NCBI RefSeq assembly: GCF_000204195.1
Contig: NZ_AFBG01000018.1
Location: forward strand, 558,001 to 622,000
DNA from: Acidovorax radicis N35
Lineage (GTDB): Bacteria; Pseudomonadota; Gammaproteobacteria; Burkholderiales; Burkholderiaceae_C
Direction of reading: 5' to 3'
Length of the DNA: 64,000 nucleotides
The notes beneath the pieces are model-generated. The model made no database searches, had not been told where the DNA came from, and worked only from the letters and a program-made list of their open reading frames with translations. Below, in pieces: positions 34,215-43,420 of this stretch. The translations under genes were made by a program, and so were the position numbers. Numbering within the stretch: the stretch's first letter is position 1; every line of letters starts with the position of its first letter.

Positions 34215-35015
34215 TCAGACTTGGTCTGCGCTCAGGCCTGCCGTCTGGCTGAAGCCGCCGTCCACGTAGGTGATCTCGGCGGTCATGCCCGATGCCAGGT
34301 CCGACAGCAGGAAGGCCGCCACATTGCCCACGTCCTCGATCGTCACGTTGCGGCGCAGGGGCGAGGCATCGGCCACGCGGCTGAGCAGCTTGCCAAAGTC
34401 CTTGATGCCGCTTGCAGCCAGCGTCTTGATGGGGCCCGCGCTGATGCCGTTGGCGCGGATGCTGCGGCCGTCTTCGGTGCGGCCGACGGCTTCGGCCAGA
34501 TAGCGCACCGATGCTTCCAGACTGGCCTTGGCCAGGCCCATGGTGTTGTAGTTGGGAATGGTGCGCAGCGCGCCCAGGTACGACAGCGTGAGCAGCGACG
34601 ACTTGTCGTTCAGGTAGGGCAGGGCGGCCTTGGCCATGGCCGGGAAGCTGTAGGCGCTGATGTCGTGCGCAATGCGGAAACCTTCGCGAGACAGGCCTTC
34701 GAGGAAATTGCCGGCAATCGCCTCACGGGGCGCAAATCCAATGCTGTGCACAAAACCATCAAATTTTGGCCACACCTGGGCCAGGTCGGCAAACATGCGA
34801 TCGATCTGCTCGTCGCTGCCCACATCGCAATCAAAGATCAGCTTGGAGTCGAACTCGGCGGCAAAGTCGGTGATGCGGTCCTTGAAGCGCTCGCCCACGT
34901 AGCTGAAAGCCAGCTCGGCACCCTGCGCATGGCAGGCCTTGGCGATGCCGTAGGCGATGGAGCGGTTGGACAACACACCCGTGATGAGCAGCTTCTTGCC
35001 GGTCAGAAAACCCAT
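34215..35015 (-). CDS. fabI: Enoyl-[acyl-carrier-protein] reductase FabI
   Basis: A 266-residue NADH-dependent enoyl-ACP reductase, the last step of each fatty-acid elongation cycle. Active-site residues fall on the same numbers as in E. coli FabI: Tyr146 (TLSYLGAL), Tyr156 (IPNYNTMG) and Lys163 (LAKASLE). Gly93 (HSIGFAP) and Met159, sites where changes give triclosan resistance, are wild-type. The nucleotide motif is [16 protein letters not shown] 35015 has AAAGGAG 7 nt upstream; an in-frame TTG at 35021 is not needed. It is divergent from the yej-type operon. Confidence 0.96.
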   Translation of the reverse strand: MGFLTGKKLLITGVLSNRSIAYGIAKACHAQGAELAFSYVGERFKDRITDFAAEFDSKLIFDCDVGSDEQIDRMFADLAQVWPKFDGFVHSIGFAPREAIAGNFLEGLSREGFRIAHDISAYSFPAMAKAALPYLNDKSSLLTLSYLGALRTIPNYNTMGLAKASLEASVRYLAEAVGRTEDGRSIRANGISAGPIKTLAASGIKDFGKLLSRVADASPLRRNVTIEDVGNVAAFLLSDLASGMTAEITYVDGGFSQTAGLSADQV

Positions 35016-35119
35016 GTTCAATCTCCTTTTGGAATGGCGAAATGTCGGCGGGCGGCCTGGTGCATGTGGATATGCGCGATCTGCAGCGAGGCCCGGCGAA
35101 CGTAGTGCAGAATTGTCGC

Positions 35120-36946
35120 ATGCGGTTTTGGCTGACTTTTTTGCTGATGGGGTGTGCGGTTCCGGCGTGGGCTGCGCATGGGTATGCCCTGTGGGGCGAG
35201 CCGCGTTATCCCTCCGGGTTTGCGCACTTTGCCTATGTGAACCCTGATGCGCCCAAAGGTGGCGAGCTGCGTCTGGTCAGCAACCTGCGGGTGTCCACCT
35301 TTGACAAATACAACCCGTTCACCATCAAAGGTAACGCACCAGCGTACTTGTCGTCGCTGATGTTCGATTCACTGCTTGCCGGTTCGATGGACGAAACAGC
35401 CACCGGCTATGGCCTGCTGGCCGAAGATGTAGAAGTTGCCCCCGACGGCTTGTCCGCCACCTTCCGCCTGCGGCCCGAGGCGCGTTTTCACAACGGCAAG
35501 CCGGTGCTGGCGCAGGATGTGAAGCACAGCTACGACACGCTGGTGGGCCCCTTCACATCCCCTGCCTACAAGACGCTGCTGATCGAGGTGGCGGGCGTGG
35601 ACGTGATCAACGACCGCACCGTGCGTTACCGCTTCAAGCTGCCCAATCGCGAGCTGCCCCTCACCGTAGGTGGCCTGCCGGTGTTCAGCCGCGACTGGGG
35701 CGTCGAGAACGGCAAGGCCAAGCCGTTTGACCAGGTGGTGATGGATATTCCCATCGGCAGTGGCCCCTACAAAATCGGCCCGGTGCGGTTTGGCAAGGAC
35801 ATCACCTATGTGCGTGACCCGCAATATTGGGCGCGTGATCTGAACGTGCGCAAGGGCACGGCCAATTTCGACAACATCCTTGTCAAGATCTACAAGGACA
35901 ACACCGCGCGGCTGGAGGCCCTCAAGGCGGGCGAGTTCGACCTCATGCGGTTTTTCAGCGCGGGTGACTGGGCCCGGCGCGTGACGGGCAAGAAGTTCGA
36001 CACGGGTGAACTCGTCAAAGGCGAGTTTGTGCACAAGCTCCCTTCGGGTTTTCAGAGCTATGTGCTCAATACCCGTCGCCCGCTGTTGCAGGACGCCCGG
36101 GTGCGCGAGGCCCTGGGCCTGGCCATGGACTACGAATGGATGAACCGCCAGATGTTCTATGGCGCCTACCAGCGGGTGAACGGCCTGTTTGGCAACACGG
36201 CATGCGAAACCAAAGGGAGCCCATCGCCCGAAGAACTCGCGTTGATGGAGCCCTATCGCAAGGATATTCCGGCGTCGGCTTTTGGCCCCATGACGGTGGC
36301 CCCGCGCACGGATGGCGATTCGTCTCTGCGCGCCAACCTGCGGCGCGCCCAGGCTTTGCTCAAGGACGCTGGCTGGGAGGTGCGCGATGGCACGCTGCGC
36401 AACGCCAAGGGCGACGCCATGGTGCTCGAATACATGGACAGCAACGAAGGCGGCGTGCGCACCATCACCCCCTGGATGCGCAATCTGGAGAAGATCGGCA
36501 TCACGCTGCGCTTTCGCACGGTGGACTTTGCGCTGTACCAGCAGCGGCTGCAGAAGTTCGACTTCGACATTACCTCCATCGCCTACCAGGGCACCAACAA
36601 CCCGGGCCAGGAGTTTGCCGACATGTTCGGCAGCCAGGCGGCCGATGTGGAGGACTCCGGCAACTTCGTCGGTGTCAAGAACCCTGCGGTGGACGCCATG
36701 ATCAAGGCCATGACCTCGGCCAAGACCGAGGCGCAATTGCTGCCCGCCTGCCACGCCCTGGAGCGCATCATCGCGCACAGCCACTACCTGATTCCGCAGT
36801 GGACGGCTGGCACCCACCGCATGGCCTACAACGCCTGGCGGCTGGCACGGCCTGCCACGGTGCCGCCTTACGCCAGCGGCGAAGGGTGGGTCATCGACAC
36901 GTGGTGGGCGCGCATTCCGCCCCAAACCGCGCCAGACAAGAAATAA
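35120..36946 (+). CDS. yejA: Oligopeptide ABC transporter substrate-binding protein, YejA-like
   Basis: A 608-residue periplasmic binding protein of the SBP_bac_5 family. The signal peptide [18 protein letters not shown] is cleaved before [13 protein letters not shown]. YejA features are [19 protein letters not shown], the [11 protein letters not shown] motif and YDTLVGPF near the start. In Enterobacteria YejABEF imports peptides and the antibiotic microcin C; the same class of substrates is expected here. It is the first gene of a four-gene operon, with the permease starting 18 nt on. The start at 35120 excludes a longer in-frame extension that would precede the signal peptide. Confidence 0.9.
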   Translation: MRFWLTFLLMGCAVPAWAAHGYALWGEPRYPSGFAHFAYVNPDAPKGGELRLVSNLRVSTFDKYNPFTIKGNAPAYLSSLMFDSLLAGSMDETATGYGLLAEDVEVAPDGLSATFRLRPEARFHNGKPVLAQDVKHSYDTLVGPFTSPAYKTLLIEVAGVDVINDRTVRYRFKLPNRELPLTVGGLPVFSRDWGVENGKAKPFDQVVMDIPIGSGPYKIGPVRFGKDITYVRDPQYWARDLNVRKGTANFDNILVKIYKDNTARLEALKAGEFDLMRFFSAGDWARRVTGKKFDTGELVKGEFVHKLPSGFQSYVLNTRRPLLQDARVREALGLAMDYEWMNRQMFYGAYQRVNGLFGNTACETKGSPSPEELALMEPYRKDIPASAFGPMTVAPRTDGDSSLRANLRRAQALLKDAGWEVRDGTLRNAKGDAMVLEYMDSNEGGVRTITPWMRNLEKIGITLRFRTVDFALYQQRLQKFDFDITSIAYQGTNNPGQEFADMFGSQAADVEDSGNFVGVKNPAVDAMIKAMTSAKTEAQLLPACHALERIIAHSHYLIPQWTAGTHRMAYNAWRLARPATVPPYASGEGWVIDTWWARIPPQTAPDKK

Positions 36947-36964
36947 CAACAAGACCGCCCACCC

Positions 36965-37996
36965 ATGTTTGCCTACATCCTCAAACGTGTCTTGCTCATG
37001 CTGCCCACGCTGCTGGGCGTGCTCTTGCTGACTTTTGTGGTGATCCAGTTCGTGCCGGGCGGTCCGGTGGAACAGTACATGGCCGAGGCCAAGGCCGGTG
37101 TGGGCGGTGGTGGTGCCGAAGGTGGCGGCCTGAGTTACCGGGGTGCGCAGGGTGTGGACCCCAAACGGCTGGAGCAGATCAAGGCGCTGTACGGCTTCGA
37201 CAAACCCGCTTACGAGCGCTTCCTGCAGATGCTGGGCCAGTTCGCACGGTTCGACCTGGGCAAGAGCTTTTTCCAGAACAAGGATGTGTGGCAACTGGTG
37301 AAGGAAAAACTGCCGGTTTCCATCAGCCTGGGCCTGTGGACTTTTTTCATCAGCTACCTGGTGGCCGTGCCGCTGGGCGTGGCGAAGGCGGTGCGTGCCG
37401 GTTCGCGGTTTGACCTGGTGACCACGCTGCTCATCCTGGTGGGCTACGCCATCCCGGGCTTTGTGCTGGGCGTGGCGCTGCTGGTCATTTTTGGTGGGCA
37501 ATTGCAATGGTTTCCATTGCGCGGTCTCACGTCGGCCAACTGGGATGAGATGTCGTGGGGCGCGCGCATCGTGGACTATCTGTGGCACATCACGCTGCCT
37601 GTGACGGCCATGGTGCTGGGCAGTTTTGCCGTGACGGCAATGTTGACCAAGAACGCCTTTCTGGAAGAGATCCGCAAACAATATGTACTCACGGCCCGCG
37701 CCAAGGGGCTCAGCGAGCGGCAGGTGCTGTGGAAGCATGTGTTCCGCAATGCACTCATTCCCATCGTCACCGGGTTTCCGGCGGCCTTCATCGGCGCATT
37801 CTTTGCGGGCTCTCTGCTGATCGAGACCCTGTTCTCGCTCGACGGCCTGGGCCTGCTCAGTTATGAGAGTGTGATCCGCCGCGACTACCCGGTGGTGCTG
37901 GGCACGCTGTATCTTTTCACGCTGATCGGGCTGGTTACCAAGCTGGTCAGTGACCTTTGTTATGTGTGGGTCGACCCGCGCGTGAAGTTTGACTAG
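36965..37996 (+). CDS. yejB: Oligopeptide ABC transporter permease, YejB-like
   Basis: A 343-residue permease of the DppB/OppB family with six predicted membrane helices. The N-terminus (FAYILKRVLLMLPTLLGVLLLTFVVIQFVPGGPVEQ) is the family hallmark. A YejB-type insert (AEAKAGVGGGGAEGGGLSYRG) follows the first helix. The cytoplasmic EAA loop reads TARAKGLSERQVLWKHVFRNALIPI and contacts the ATPase. The next permease gene begins 13 nt downstream. Confidence 0.93.
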   Translation: MFAYILKRVLLMLPTLLGVLLLTFVVIQFVPGGPVEQYMAEAKAGVGGGGAEGGGLSYRGAQGVDPKRLEQIKALYGFDKPAYERFLQMLGQFARFDLGKSFFQNKDVWQLVKEKLPVSISLGLWTFFISYLVAVPLGVAKAVRAGSRFDLVTTLLILVGYAIPGFVLGVALLVIFGGQLQWFPLRGLTSANWDEMSWGARIVDYLWHITLPVTAMVLGSFAVTAMLTKNAFLEEIRKQYVLTARAKGLSERQVLWKHVFRNALIPIVTGFPAAFIGAFFAGSLLIETLFSLDGLGLLSYESVIRRDYPVVLGTLYLFTLIGLVTKLVSDLCYVWVDPRVKFD

Positions 37997-38009
37997 CCCG
38001 AACGAACCC

Positions 38010-39065
38010 ATGGCCCTGATGAGTTCTGCTTCCGCATCGCCTTCGCTTTCTCCCTCGCGCCGTGCCTGGCTGCGCTTCAAGCGCAACCGCCTGGGTTACT
38101 GGAGCCTGCTGATCTTCTGCGCCCTGGTGCTGGTCAGCCTGTGTGCCGAGCTGGTCAGCAACGACAAGCCCCTCGTCGTGCGCTACGAAGGGCAGACCTA
38201 CTTCCCCATGCTGAAGGACTACCCCGAAAAGACGTTTGGCGGGGACTTCGAGACCCCTACGGACTACCTCGATCCCTTCATCAAGGATCGCCTGAGTGCG
38301 GGCAGCAATTGGGCGCTGTACACCTTGAACCCCTACGGCCCCAACACGCTCAACTACTTTGCCAAGGCGCCCAACCCGTCTGCGCCCACGGCCGACAACT
38401 GGCTGGGAACGGACGACAGGGGGCGTGACCTGCTGGCGCAGTTGCTCTACGGCTTTCGCGTGAGCGTGCTGTTTGGCCTGGCGCTCACGGTCACCGGCGT
38501 GCTGCTGGGAATGCTCACCGGCGCCATCCAGGGTTTTTTTGGGGGCAAGACGGACTTGGCCTTCCAGCGCTTCATCGAGATCTGGGGCTCCATGCCCGAG
38601 CTGTACCTGCTCATCATCTTCAGCGCCGTGTTTGCACCCAGCATCGCGCTGCTGCTCATCCTACTCTCGCTGTTTGGCTGGATGGGGCTGTCGGACTACG
38701 TGCGTGCCGAGTTTCTGCGCAACCGCCAGCTCGACTACGTGAAGGCCGCGCGGGCCCTGGGCGTAGGCAATGCTCAGATCATCTGGCGCCACATCCTGCC
38801 CAACAGCCTGACGCCCGTGGTCACCTTTTTGCCGTTTCGCATGAGTGGCGCCATCCTGGCACTGACCTCGCTCGACTTCCTGGGCCTGGGTGTGCCACCG
38901 GGCACGCCGTCGCTGGGTGAGCTGCTGAACCAGGGCAAGAACAGCATTGATGCGTGGTGGATTTCGCTGTCCACCTTTGCGGTGCTGGTCACCACCTTGT
39001 TGCTGCTGACCTTCATGGGCGACGCGCTGCGCGATGCCCTGGACCCCCGAAAGGCCGACCAGTGA
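38010..39065 (+). CDS. yejE: Oligopeptide ABC transporter permease, YejE-like
   Basis: A 351-residue permease of the DppC/OppC family. It begins with a Ser/Pro-rich cytoplasmic tail and RRAWLRFKRNRLGYWSLLIFCALVLVSL (TM1), and has a large periplasmic loop (~55-135) typical of YejE. The EAA loop is KAARALGVGNAQIIWRHILPNSLTPV. The ATG at 38010 is preferred to an in-frame TTG at 37989. Its stop overlaps the GTG of the ATPase gene. Confidence 0.92.
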   Translation: MALMSSASASPSLSPSRRAWLRFKRNRLGYWSLLIFCALVLVSLCAELVSNDKPLVVRYEGQTYFPMLKDYPEKTFGGDFETPTDYLDPFIKDRLSAGSNWALYTLNPYGPNTLNYFAKAPNPSAPTADNWLGTDDRGRDLLAQLLYGFRVSVLFGLALTVTGVLLGMLTGAIQGFFGGKTDLAFQRFIEIWGSMPELYLLIIFSAVFAPSIALLLILLSLFGWMGLSDYVRAEFLRNRQLDYVKAARALGVGNAQIIWRHILPNSLTPVVTFLPFRMSGAILALTSLDFLGLGVPPGTPSLGELLNQGKNSIDAWWISLSTFAVLVTTLLLLTFMGDALRDALDPRKADQ

Positions 39066-40699
39066 CCACCCCTTCGGCCATGACCCCTTTGTTGCAGGTT
39101 CAGGACCTCCACGTTCGCTTTGGCGCCAAAGAGGTGGTGCGGGGCGTCAACTTCAGCATTGCAGCGGGCGAAAAACTGGCGCTGGTGGGTGAGTCCGGCT
39201 CGGGCAAAACCATCACGGCGCTGAGCCTGCTGCGGCTGGCGGGCGATGCAGCCATCTCCGGCCAGGCGCTGCTGCAGGGGCGTGGAGAACTGCTGGCGCT
39301 GACCGAACGCGAGATGCGCGGCGTGCGTGGTGGCGACATCGCCATGGTGTTCCAGGAGCCCATGACCGCGCTCAACCCGCTGATGACCATTGGCCTGCAG
39401 ATTGCAGAAATCCTGCAGCTCAAAAAAGGCCTGACCGGGGCCCAGTGCGCGCAGGCCGCCGTCGAGCTGCTGGCCCAGACCGGCATCCCCGAGCCTGCGC
39501 GCCGTGCCAACAGCTTCCCGCACCAACTCTCAGGCGGCCAGCGCCAGCGCGCGATGATCGCCATGGCCCTGGCCAGCGCGCCGAAGCTGCTGCTGGCCGA
39601 CGAACCCACCACCGCACTCGATGTGACGTTGCGTGGCCAGATCCTCGACCTGCTCAGCGACCTGCAGCGTCAGAACGGCATGGCGGTGCTGCTGATCACG
39701 CATGACCTGAACCTGGTACGCCGCTTTGCCGACCGCGTGGCCGTGATGGAGCAGGGCGTGCTGGTGGAGCAGGGCCCCGTGGCCGAGGTGTTTGGCGCCC
39801 CCCGGCATGCCTACACCCGGCGCCTCATCGCTAGCCAGCCCCGCCGCGATGTGGTCGAGGTCGACCCGCCCGCAGGCACCGCCCCGGTCGTGAAGACGCA
39901 GGACCTGCGCGTGGTGTACCCCACGCCGCTGCCCGGTGTGCGAGGGTGGTTCAAGAAGGGCGAGTTTGTGGCTGTGCAGGGCGCCGCGCTGCAGTTGCTG
40001 CCAGGCCAGACGCTGGGTGTGGTGGGGGAGTCCGGCTCGGGAAAATCCACGCTGGCCCAAGCCATCCTGGGCCTATTGCCTTACGCAGGCGAATTGCAGG
40101 TGGGTGGGCAGGCATGGCAGCAGCCCGCCATGCGCAATACACCGGCCAACCAGCAGCTGCGCCGCCGGGTGCAGGTGGTGTTTCAAGACCCGTTCTCATC
40201 GCTGTCTCCGCGCCTCACGGTGGAGGAGATCGTGGGCGAGGGCCTCAAGGTGCACGAACCCACACTGACCGTGGCCCAGCGCCGCGCCCGCGTCGAGGCG
40301 GCCCTGGAGGAGGTGGGGCTTGCCGAAGCACAGTACCCGCGCCTGCTCGAGCGCTACCCGCATGAATTTTCTGGCGGCCAGCGCCAGCGCCTGGCCATCG
40401 CCCGGGCGCTCATCGTGCAACCCCAGGTGCTGGTGCTGGACGAGCCCACCAGCGCCCTGGACGTGACCATCCAGCAGCAGGTGCTGGGCTTGCTGCAGCG
40501 CCTGCAAAAAGAGAAGGGCCTGAGCTACCTGCTCATCACCCACGACGTGGATGTCATCCGTGCCATGGCGCACGACGTGGTGGTGATGAAGGACGGTGCC
40601 CTGCTCGAAAGCGGCAGCGTGACAGACGTGCTGGATGCGCCGCAGCATCCGTACACCCAGCGGCTGGTGGCGGCGGCCACGGTGCCGGTTTTGGACTGA
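39062..40699 (+). CDS. yejF: Dual-domain ABC ATPase of the oligopeptide transporter, YejF-like
   Basis: A 545-residue ATPase with two complete nucleotide-binding domains in one chain. Walker A: GESGSGKTIT and GESGSGKSTL. Signature motifs: LSGGQRQR and FSGGQRQR. Walker B: LLLADEPTTALD and VLVLDEPTSALD. Each domain ends in the oligopeptide-specific extension (HAYTRRLIAS; HPYTQRLVAA). The GTG start at 39062 overlaps the previous stop as GTGA; ATG 39080 is an alternative. It powers import by YejB/YejE. Confidence 0.92.
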   Translation: MTTPSAMTPLLQVQDLHVRFGAKEVVRGVNFSIAAGEKLALVGESGSGKTITALSLLRLAGDAAISGQALLQGRGELLALTEREMRGVRGGDIAMVFQEPMTALNPLMTIGLQIAEILQLKKGLTGAQCAQAAVELLAQTGIPEPARRANSFPHQLSGGQRQRAMIAMALASAPKLLLADEPTTALDVTLRGQILDLLSDLQRQNGMAVLLITHDLNLVRRFADRVAVMEQGVLVEQGPVAEVFGAPRHAYTRRLIASQPRRDVVEVDPPAGTAPVVKTQDLRVVYPTPLPGVRGWFKKGEFVAVQGAALQLLPGQTLGVVGESGSGKSTLAQAILGLLPYAGELQVGGQAWQQPAMRNTPANQQLRRRVQVVFQDPFSSLSPRLTVEEIVGEGLKVHEPTLTVAQRRARVEAALEEVGLAEAQYPRLLERYPHEFSGGQRQRLAIARALIVQPQVLVLDEPTSALDVTIQQQVLGLLQRLQKEKGLSYLLITHDVDVIRAMAHDVVVMKDGALLESGSVTDVLDAPQHPYTQRLVAAATVPVLD

Positions 40700-40711
40700 T
40701 GAATTTTGATG

Positions 40712-40768
40712 AAAATAGCCGATAGCGCTTGCTGGTAAAGCGCAGTGCGCTATTGAAAATATAGCATT
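40712..40768 (+). repeat. 57-bp dispersed repeat, copy C
   Basis: Arms AGCGCTT (40724-40730) and AAGCGCA (40738-40744), then a downstream CTAT...ATAG pair. It lies 13 nt after the yejF stop and before the convergent lipocalin gene, a position where it could form RNA structure ending the yej transcript. Confidence 0.75.
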
Positions 40769-40793
40769 CTCGAAATGGCCGGGTCGTACCTTC

Positions 40794-41390
40794 TCAGGTC
40801 ATCACGGCCCGCCGGGCATGTTGTTCGCTGGCAGGGGGTGTCCACAGAATCCTGCGCACGTCCATACCCAGCGTCTGCGCCCGCTCCATGAGGTGCTCGC
40901 GCACGTGTCCGGGCAGGGTGGGGGTGCGTGACAACACCCACAGGTAGTCCTTGCTCGAGCCCACCACCATGGCCCACTGGTAGTTTTCATCGAGCGCCAC
41001 CACGTTGTAGCCGCCGTAAAAAGGCCCGAAGAATGACACCTTGAGTGCAGCGCGCGTGGGATCGTCCACAAAGCGGGCCGTGCCCTCGGCTTCCTTCCAC
41101 ACCTTGCGTACCGGGTCATAGCCACGGTTGACCACCTTGATCGTGCCTTCGGCATTGCGGCTGTAGGTGGCGCTGGTCTGGGTCAGGCCGCGCTCAAAGG
41201 AGTTTTCGATGCGTGCCACTTCGTGCCAGTGCCCTGCGTAGCGGTCCACGTCAAACCCCGTCACGGGCTGGATGCCCTCGGGCGTGCGCGGTGTGGAGCA
41301 GGCAGTCAGTGCCAGCGCGGCCATCAAGGCGGCTGCGCCGACCACCAGGGGCCATGGTGAGGGGCGGCGTGGCTGGGCATGAATACGCAT
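40794..41390 (-). CDS. blc: Outer-membrane lipoprotein lipocalin, Blc-like
   Basis: A 198-residue lipoprotein. The signal ends in LALTAC with the acylated Cys31. The lipocalin signature is DVDRYAGHWHEVARIENSFERGL with the invariant GxW at Trp55. Later family segments are YNVVALDENYQWAMVVGSSKDYLWVLSRTPTLP. Bacterial lipocalins bind lysophospholipids or fatty acids and help repair the envelope under stress. The start at 41390 gives an N-region with several Arg, normal for a lipoprotein signal. Transcribed alone, convergent to the yej operon. Confidence 0.93.
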   Translation of the reverse strand: MRIHAQPRRPSPWPLVVGAAALMAALALTACSTPRTPEGIQPVTGFDVDRYAGHWHEVARIENSFERGLTQTSATYSRNAEGTIKVVNRGYDPVRKVWKEAEGTARFVDDPTRAALKVSFFGPFYGGYNVVALDENYQWAMVVGSSKDYLWVLSRTPTLPGHVREHLMERAQTLGMDVRRILWTPPASEQHARRAVMT

Positions 41391-41657
41391 GGGGTGCTCC
41401 GGCGGTGTTGTGGGCGTGTGGCTGGAAAGGGCGGCGCCGGTTGGGGTGGCGCAAAGGCTCGTTTATCGATGGATCTGACTTTAGGCAGGGTGCCGCACAG
41501 GGCCTGTAGGAGCGCGCTGTCAGCGCTTGTCAGAGCCCGGCAGCAAGGGGCGGCGCCCCCATTTGCGGATGTGCAGGTGTGTGGATGGGCGAGCGCGTAG
41601 AGTGCAGCAACGGTTTTGCCGATTGCGCGAACGCCCGGCCCGCTTTGGAGAGAACCC

Positions 41658-42218
41658 ATGACTGCCCCTGCCCATCACCCCGCACACCCCGCAGCACCTT
41701 CTGCAGAGGGCCCTCCACCAACCGACCACCTGCGCTTTCATCGGCGCCATGCGCATCTGGCGCCCACGTTCGGGACGGACCGGTTCGCACTGCGGGCGGA
41801 GGCCTTTGCGCGCTTCTTTGGCACGCCCCTGTTTCTGGGGGCGCAGACGCTGATCGTGGCCACCTGGATATTCATCAACGTACTGGGCATCGCCAAGTTC
41901 GACCTCTATCCGTTCATCCTGCTCAACCTGGCGTTCAGCCTGCAGGCGGCCTATGCCGCCCCGCTTATCCTGCTGGCCCAGACGCGGCAGGCTGCGCGGG
42001 ACAAAAGCCATGCGGAAGCTGATGCGCAGCACCGCGAAGCGCTGGCCATTGCCAATGAGCAGCGCCAGTCCATCGCCGCCCAGAGCGCGGCACAGGTGCT
42101 AGAGCTGCTTCAGCAGAACACCCTGCTCACCGAACAGACCCGCGAACTCACGGCACGCATCGAGGCGTTGACGGTAGAGATTCACCAGCGTTTTGTTGCC
42201 CCACCGGTAAAGCCGTGA
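41658..42218 (+). CDS. DUF1003 membrane protein
   Basis: A 186-residue protein of the DUF1003 family. The two helices GTPLFLGAQTLIVATWIFINVLG and the diagnostic FDLYPFILLNLAFSLQAAYAAPLILLAQTRQAARDK are present. A C-terminal coiled coil (~125-175, ending LTEQTRELTARIEALTVEIHQ) probably mediates assembly. GGAGAG lies 7 nt before ATG 41658. Function unknown. It is followed after 81 nt by an unrecognised gene on the same strand. Confidence 0.88.
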   Translation: MTAPAHHPAHPAAPSAEGPPPTDHLRFHRRHAHLAPTFGTDRFALRAEAFARFFGTPLFLGAQTLIVATWIFINVLGIAKFDLYPFILLNLAFSLQAAYAAPLILLAQTRQAARDKSHAEADAQHREALAIANEQRQSIAAQSAAQVLELLQQNTLLTEQTRELTARIEALTVEIHQRFVAPPVKP

Positions 42219-42299
42219 AAAGATGCGCGAGCCCACACGGGCCTGCGCTGACCGCCATCGCTCGCCCGCACCGCCGCTGTTTGAAGAATCGGAGCCACC

Positions 42300-42944
42300 A
42301 TGACCTCACCCCGGCCCGCGCCCTTTGCATCCCACAGTCCGTCAGCCTCGCTGCTGCCCCAAGTCGCCGAGCCCCGTTTTGATATCTCTGCCCTGTACCG
42401 GCAGGCGCACGGGCTGGCTGCACCCGGTCAATGCGTCACCGCCTTGCACATGGGCGCCGAGCACACCCTGTTGGCAACGGGAATCGACCCAACAACGCCG
42501 TCCGTGGTGCTGACGCTCGCCCTGGGAAGCGAGAAGACCGCGCGTGATTTTTTCCGCAGCACGCTACCCACCCCGCTGGAACTGGAGACGGCCATCGCCT
42601 GGGTGGAAGACGAGGTCTATGCGGCACACACGCGCCACCGCCAATGGGTACCCGAAGGGGTGGTGGTGATTCCATGTTCCACAGACCCCGCCCTGCACGA
42701 GATCGCCACCCTGGCGGGTGTTGCCGAAGCACCCACCCGGGTTTTGCCCCTGGAGGCCATGGAGCGTTTGTTCAACCGCCTTGCCGCCGTGGCCCAAGGC
42801 CGGCCTCCTGCACACGAGGGGTTGCCCGCGAGCCCCACCTTGGCCGCCACGCTGCTGGTCCTGCGCGAGTTGATGCACCACATGCCTTTTGCCGCCATCA
42901 CGCTGACACCCGTTGCGAGCGGGGCGGGACTCTCTACGGGTTGA
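42300..42944 (+). CDS. Protein of unknown function
   Basis: A 214-residue soluble-looking protein. I do not recognise a family. The middle alternates strands and helices (QCVTALHMGAEHTLLATGID; SVVLTLALGSEKTARDFF; ELETAIAWVEDEVYAAHTRH; EGVVVIPCSTDPALHEIATLAGV), consistent with an alpha/beta fold. No signal peptide or membrane helix is seen. GGAG precedes the ATG by 8 nt and codon use matches the neighbours, so it is real. Its last codon overlaps a 57-bp repeat copy. Confidence 0.7.
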   Translation: MTSPRPAPFASHSPSASLLPQVAEPRFDISALYRQAHGLAAPGQCVTALHMGAEHTLLATGIDPTTPSVVLTLALGSEKTARDFFRSTLPTPLELETAIAWVEDEVYAAHTRHRQWVPEGVVVIPCSTDPALHEIATLAGVAEAPTRVLPLEAMERLFNRLAAVAQGRPPAHEGLPASPTLAATLLVLRELMHHMPFAAITLTPVASGAGLSTG

Positions 42945-42998
42945 AGTGCCTGCAGCGCTTTTTTGTAAAGCGCTGTTTGCTATGGAAAAAATAGCGCT
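42942..42998 (+). repeat. 57-bp dispersed repeat, copy D
   Basis: Arms AGCGCTT (42954-42960) and AAGCGCT (42968-42974) with the standard 7-nt loop, then GCTAT...ATAGC. It begins within the stop codon of the gene ending at 42944 and sits between convergent genes. Confidence 0.8.
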
Positions 42999-43045
42999 CT
43001 TCTGAGAGTTTCACCCACCGACCCGATTCCCACGGGTCGCCGTGC

Positions 43046-43390
43046 TCACGCAAAAGTGTCGACGGTGTCACCCAGGCCAGGTGTGCGACGGCCTGCAGGT
43101 GCGGGTGCCGCTTTCGTGCTCGGGTCCCTGGTCGCCTGGGCCTGCTGTTGTCTGGCGGCCTGCTCCTGCTGGCTTTGCCGTGCAATGGCAGCAATCTGTT
43201 GCTGCACCATCTGGATCTGCGCCTGCAGCAGCTTGATCTTTTCCTGCTTGGCCTTGGCGTCGATGTCCTGTCCGGCTACGCCCCGCAGTTCGTCGGTCAA
43301 CTCACGCAGCTGTTTCTGAAGCTTCGCGATGTTGCTGCTGGCCGCCCCGCGGGAGGCAGCATTGGTGGAGTTGGCGCCGGAGATTTGCAT
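43046..43390 (-). CDS. FlxA-like coiled-coil protein
   Basis: A 114-residue protein. Residues ~20-75 form a continuous coiled coil (SNIAKLQKQLRELTDELRG, then KAKQEKIKLLQAQIQMVQQQIAAI), the pattern of the FlxA-like family. A Gln/Ala-rich low-complexity tail follows. FlxA in E. coli is controlled with flagellar genes but its role is unclear. There are no flagellar genes in the window. It is convergent with the preceding gene and 30 nt downstream of the LysR gene on the same strand. Confidence 0.72.
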   Translation of the reverse strand: MQISGANSTNAASRGAASSNIAKLQKQLRELTDELRGVAGQDIDAKAKQEKIKLLQAQIQMVQQQIAAIARQSQQEQAARQQQAQATRDPSTKAAPAPAGRRTPGLGDTVDTFA

Positions 43391-43420
43391 CCCCTTGTTA
43401 TCGGCACGGAATGGGCCATC

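Noticed and set aside
35369-38086. A 905-codon open frame antisense to the yejA/yejB region
   Set aside because: Its product is His/Gln/Arg-rich low complexity, and it runs across two well-supported genes and the gap between them.
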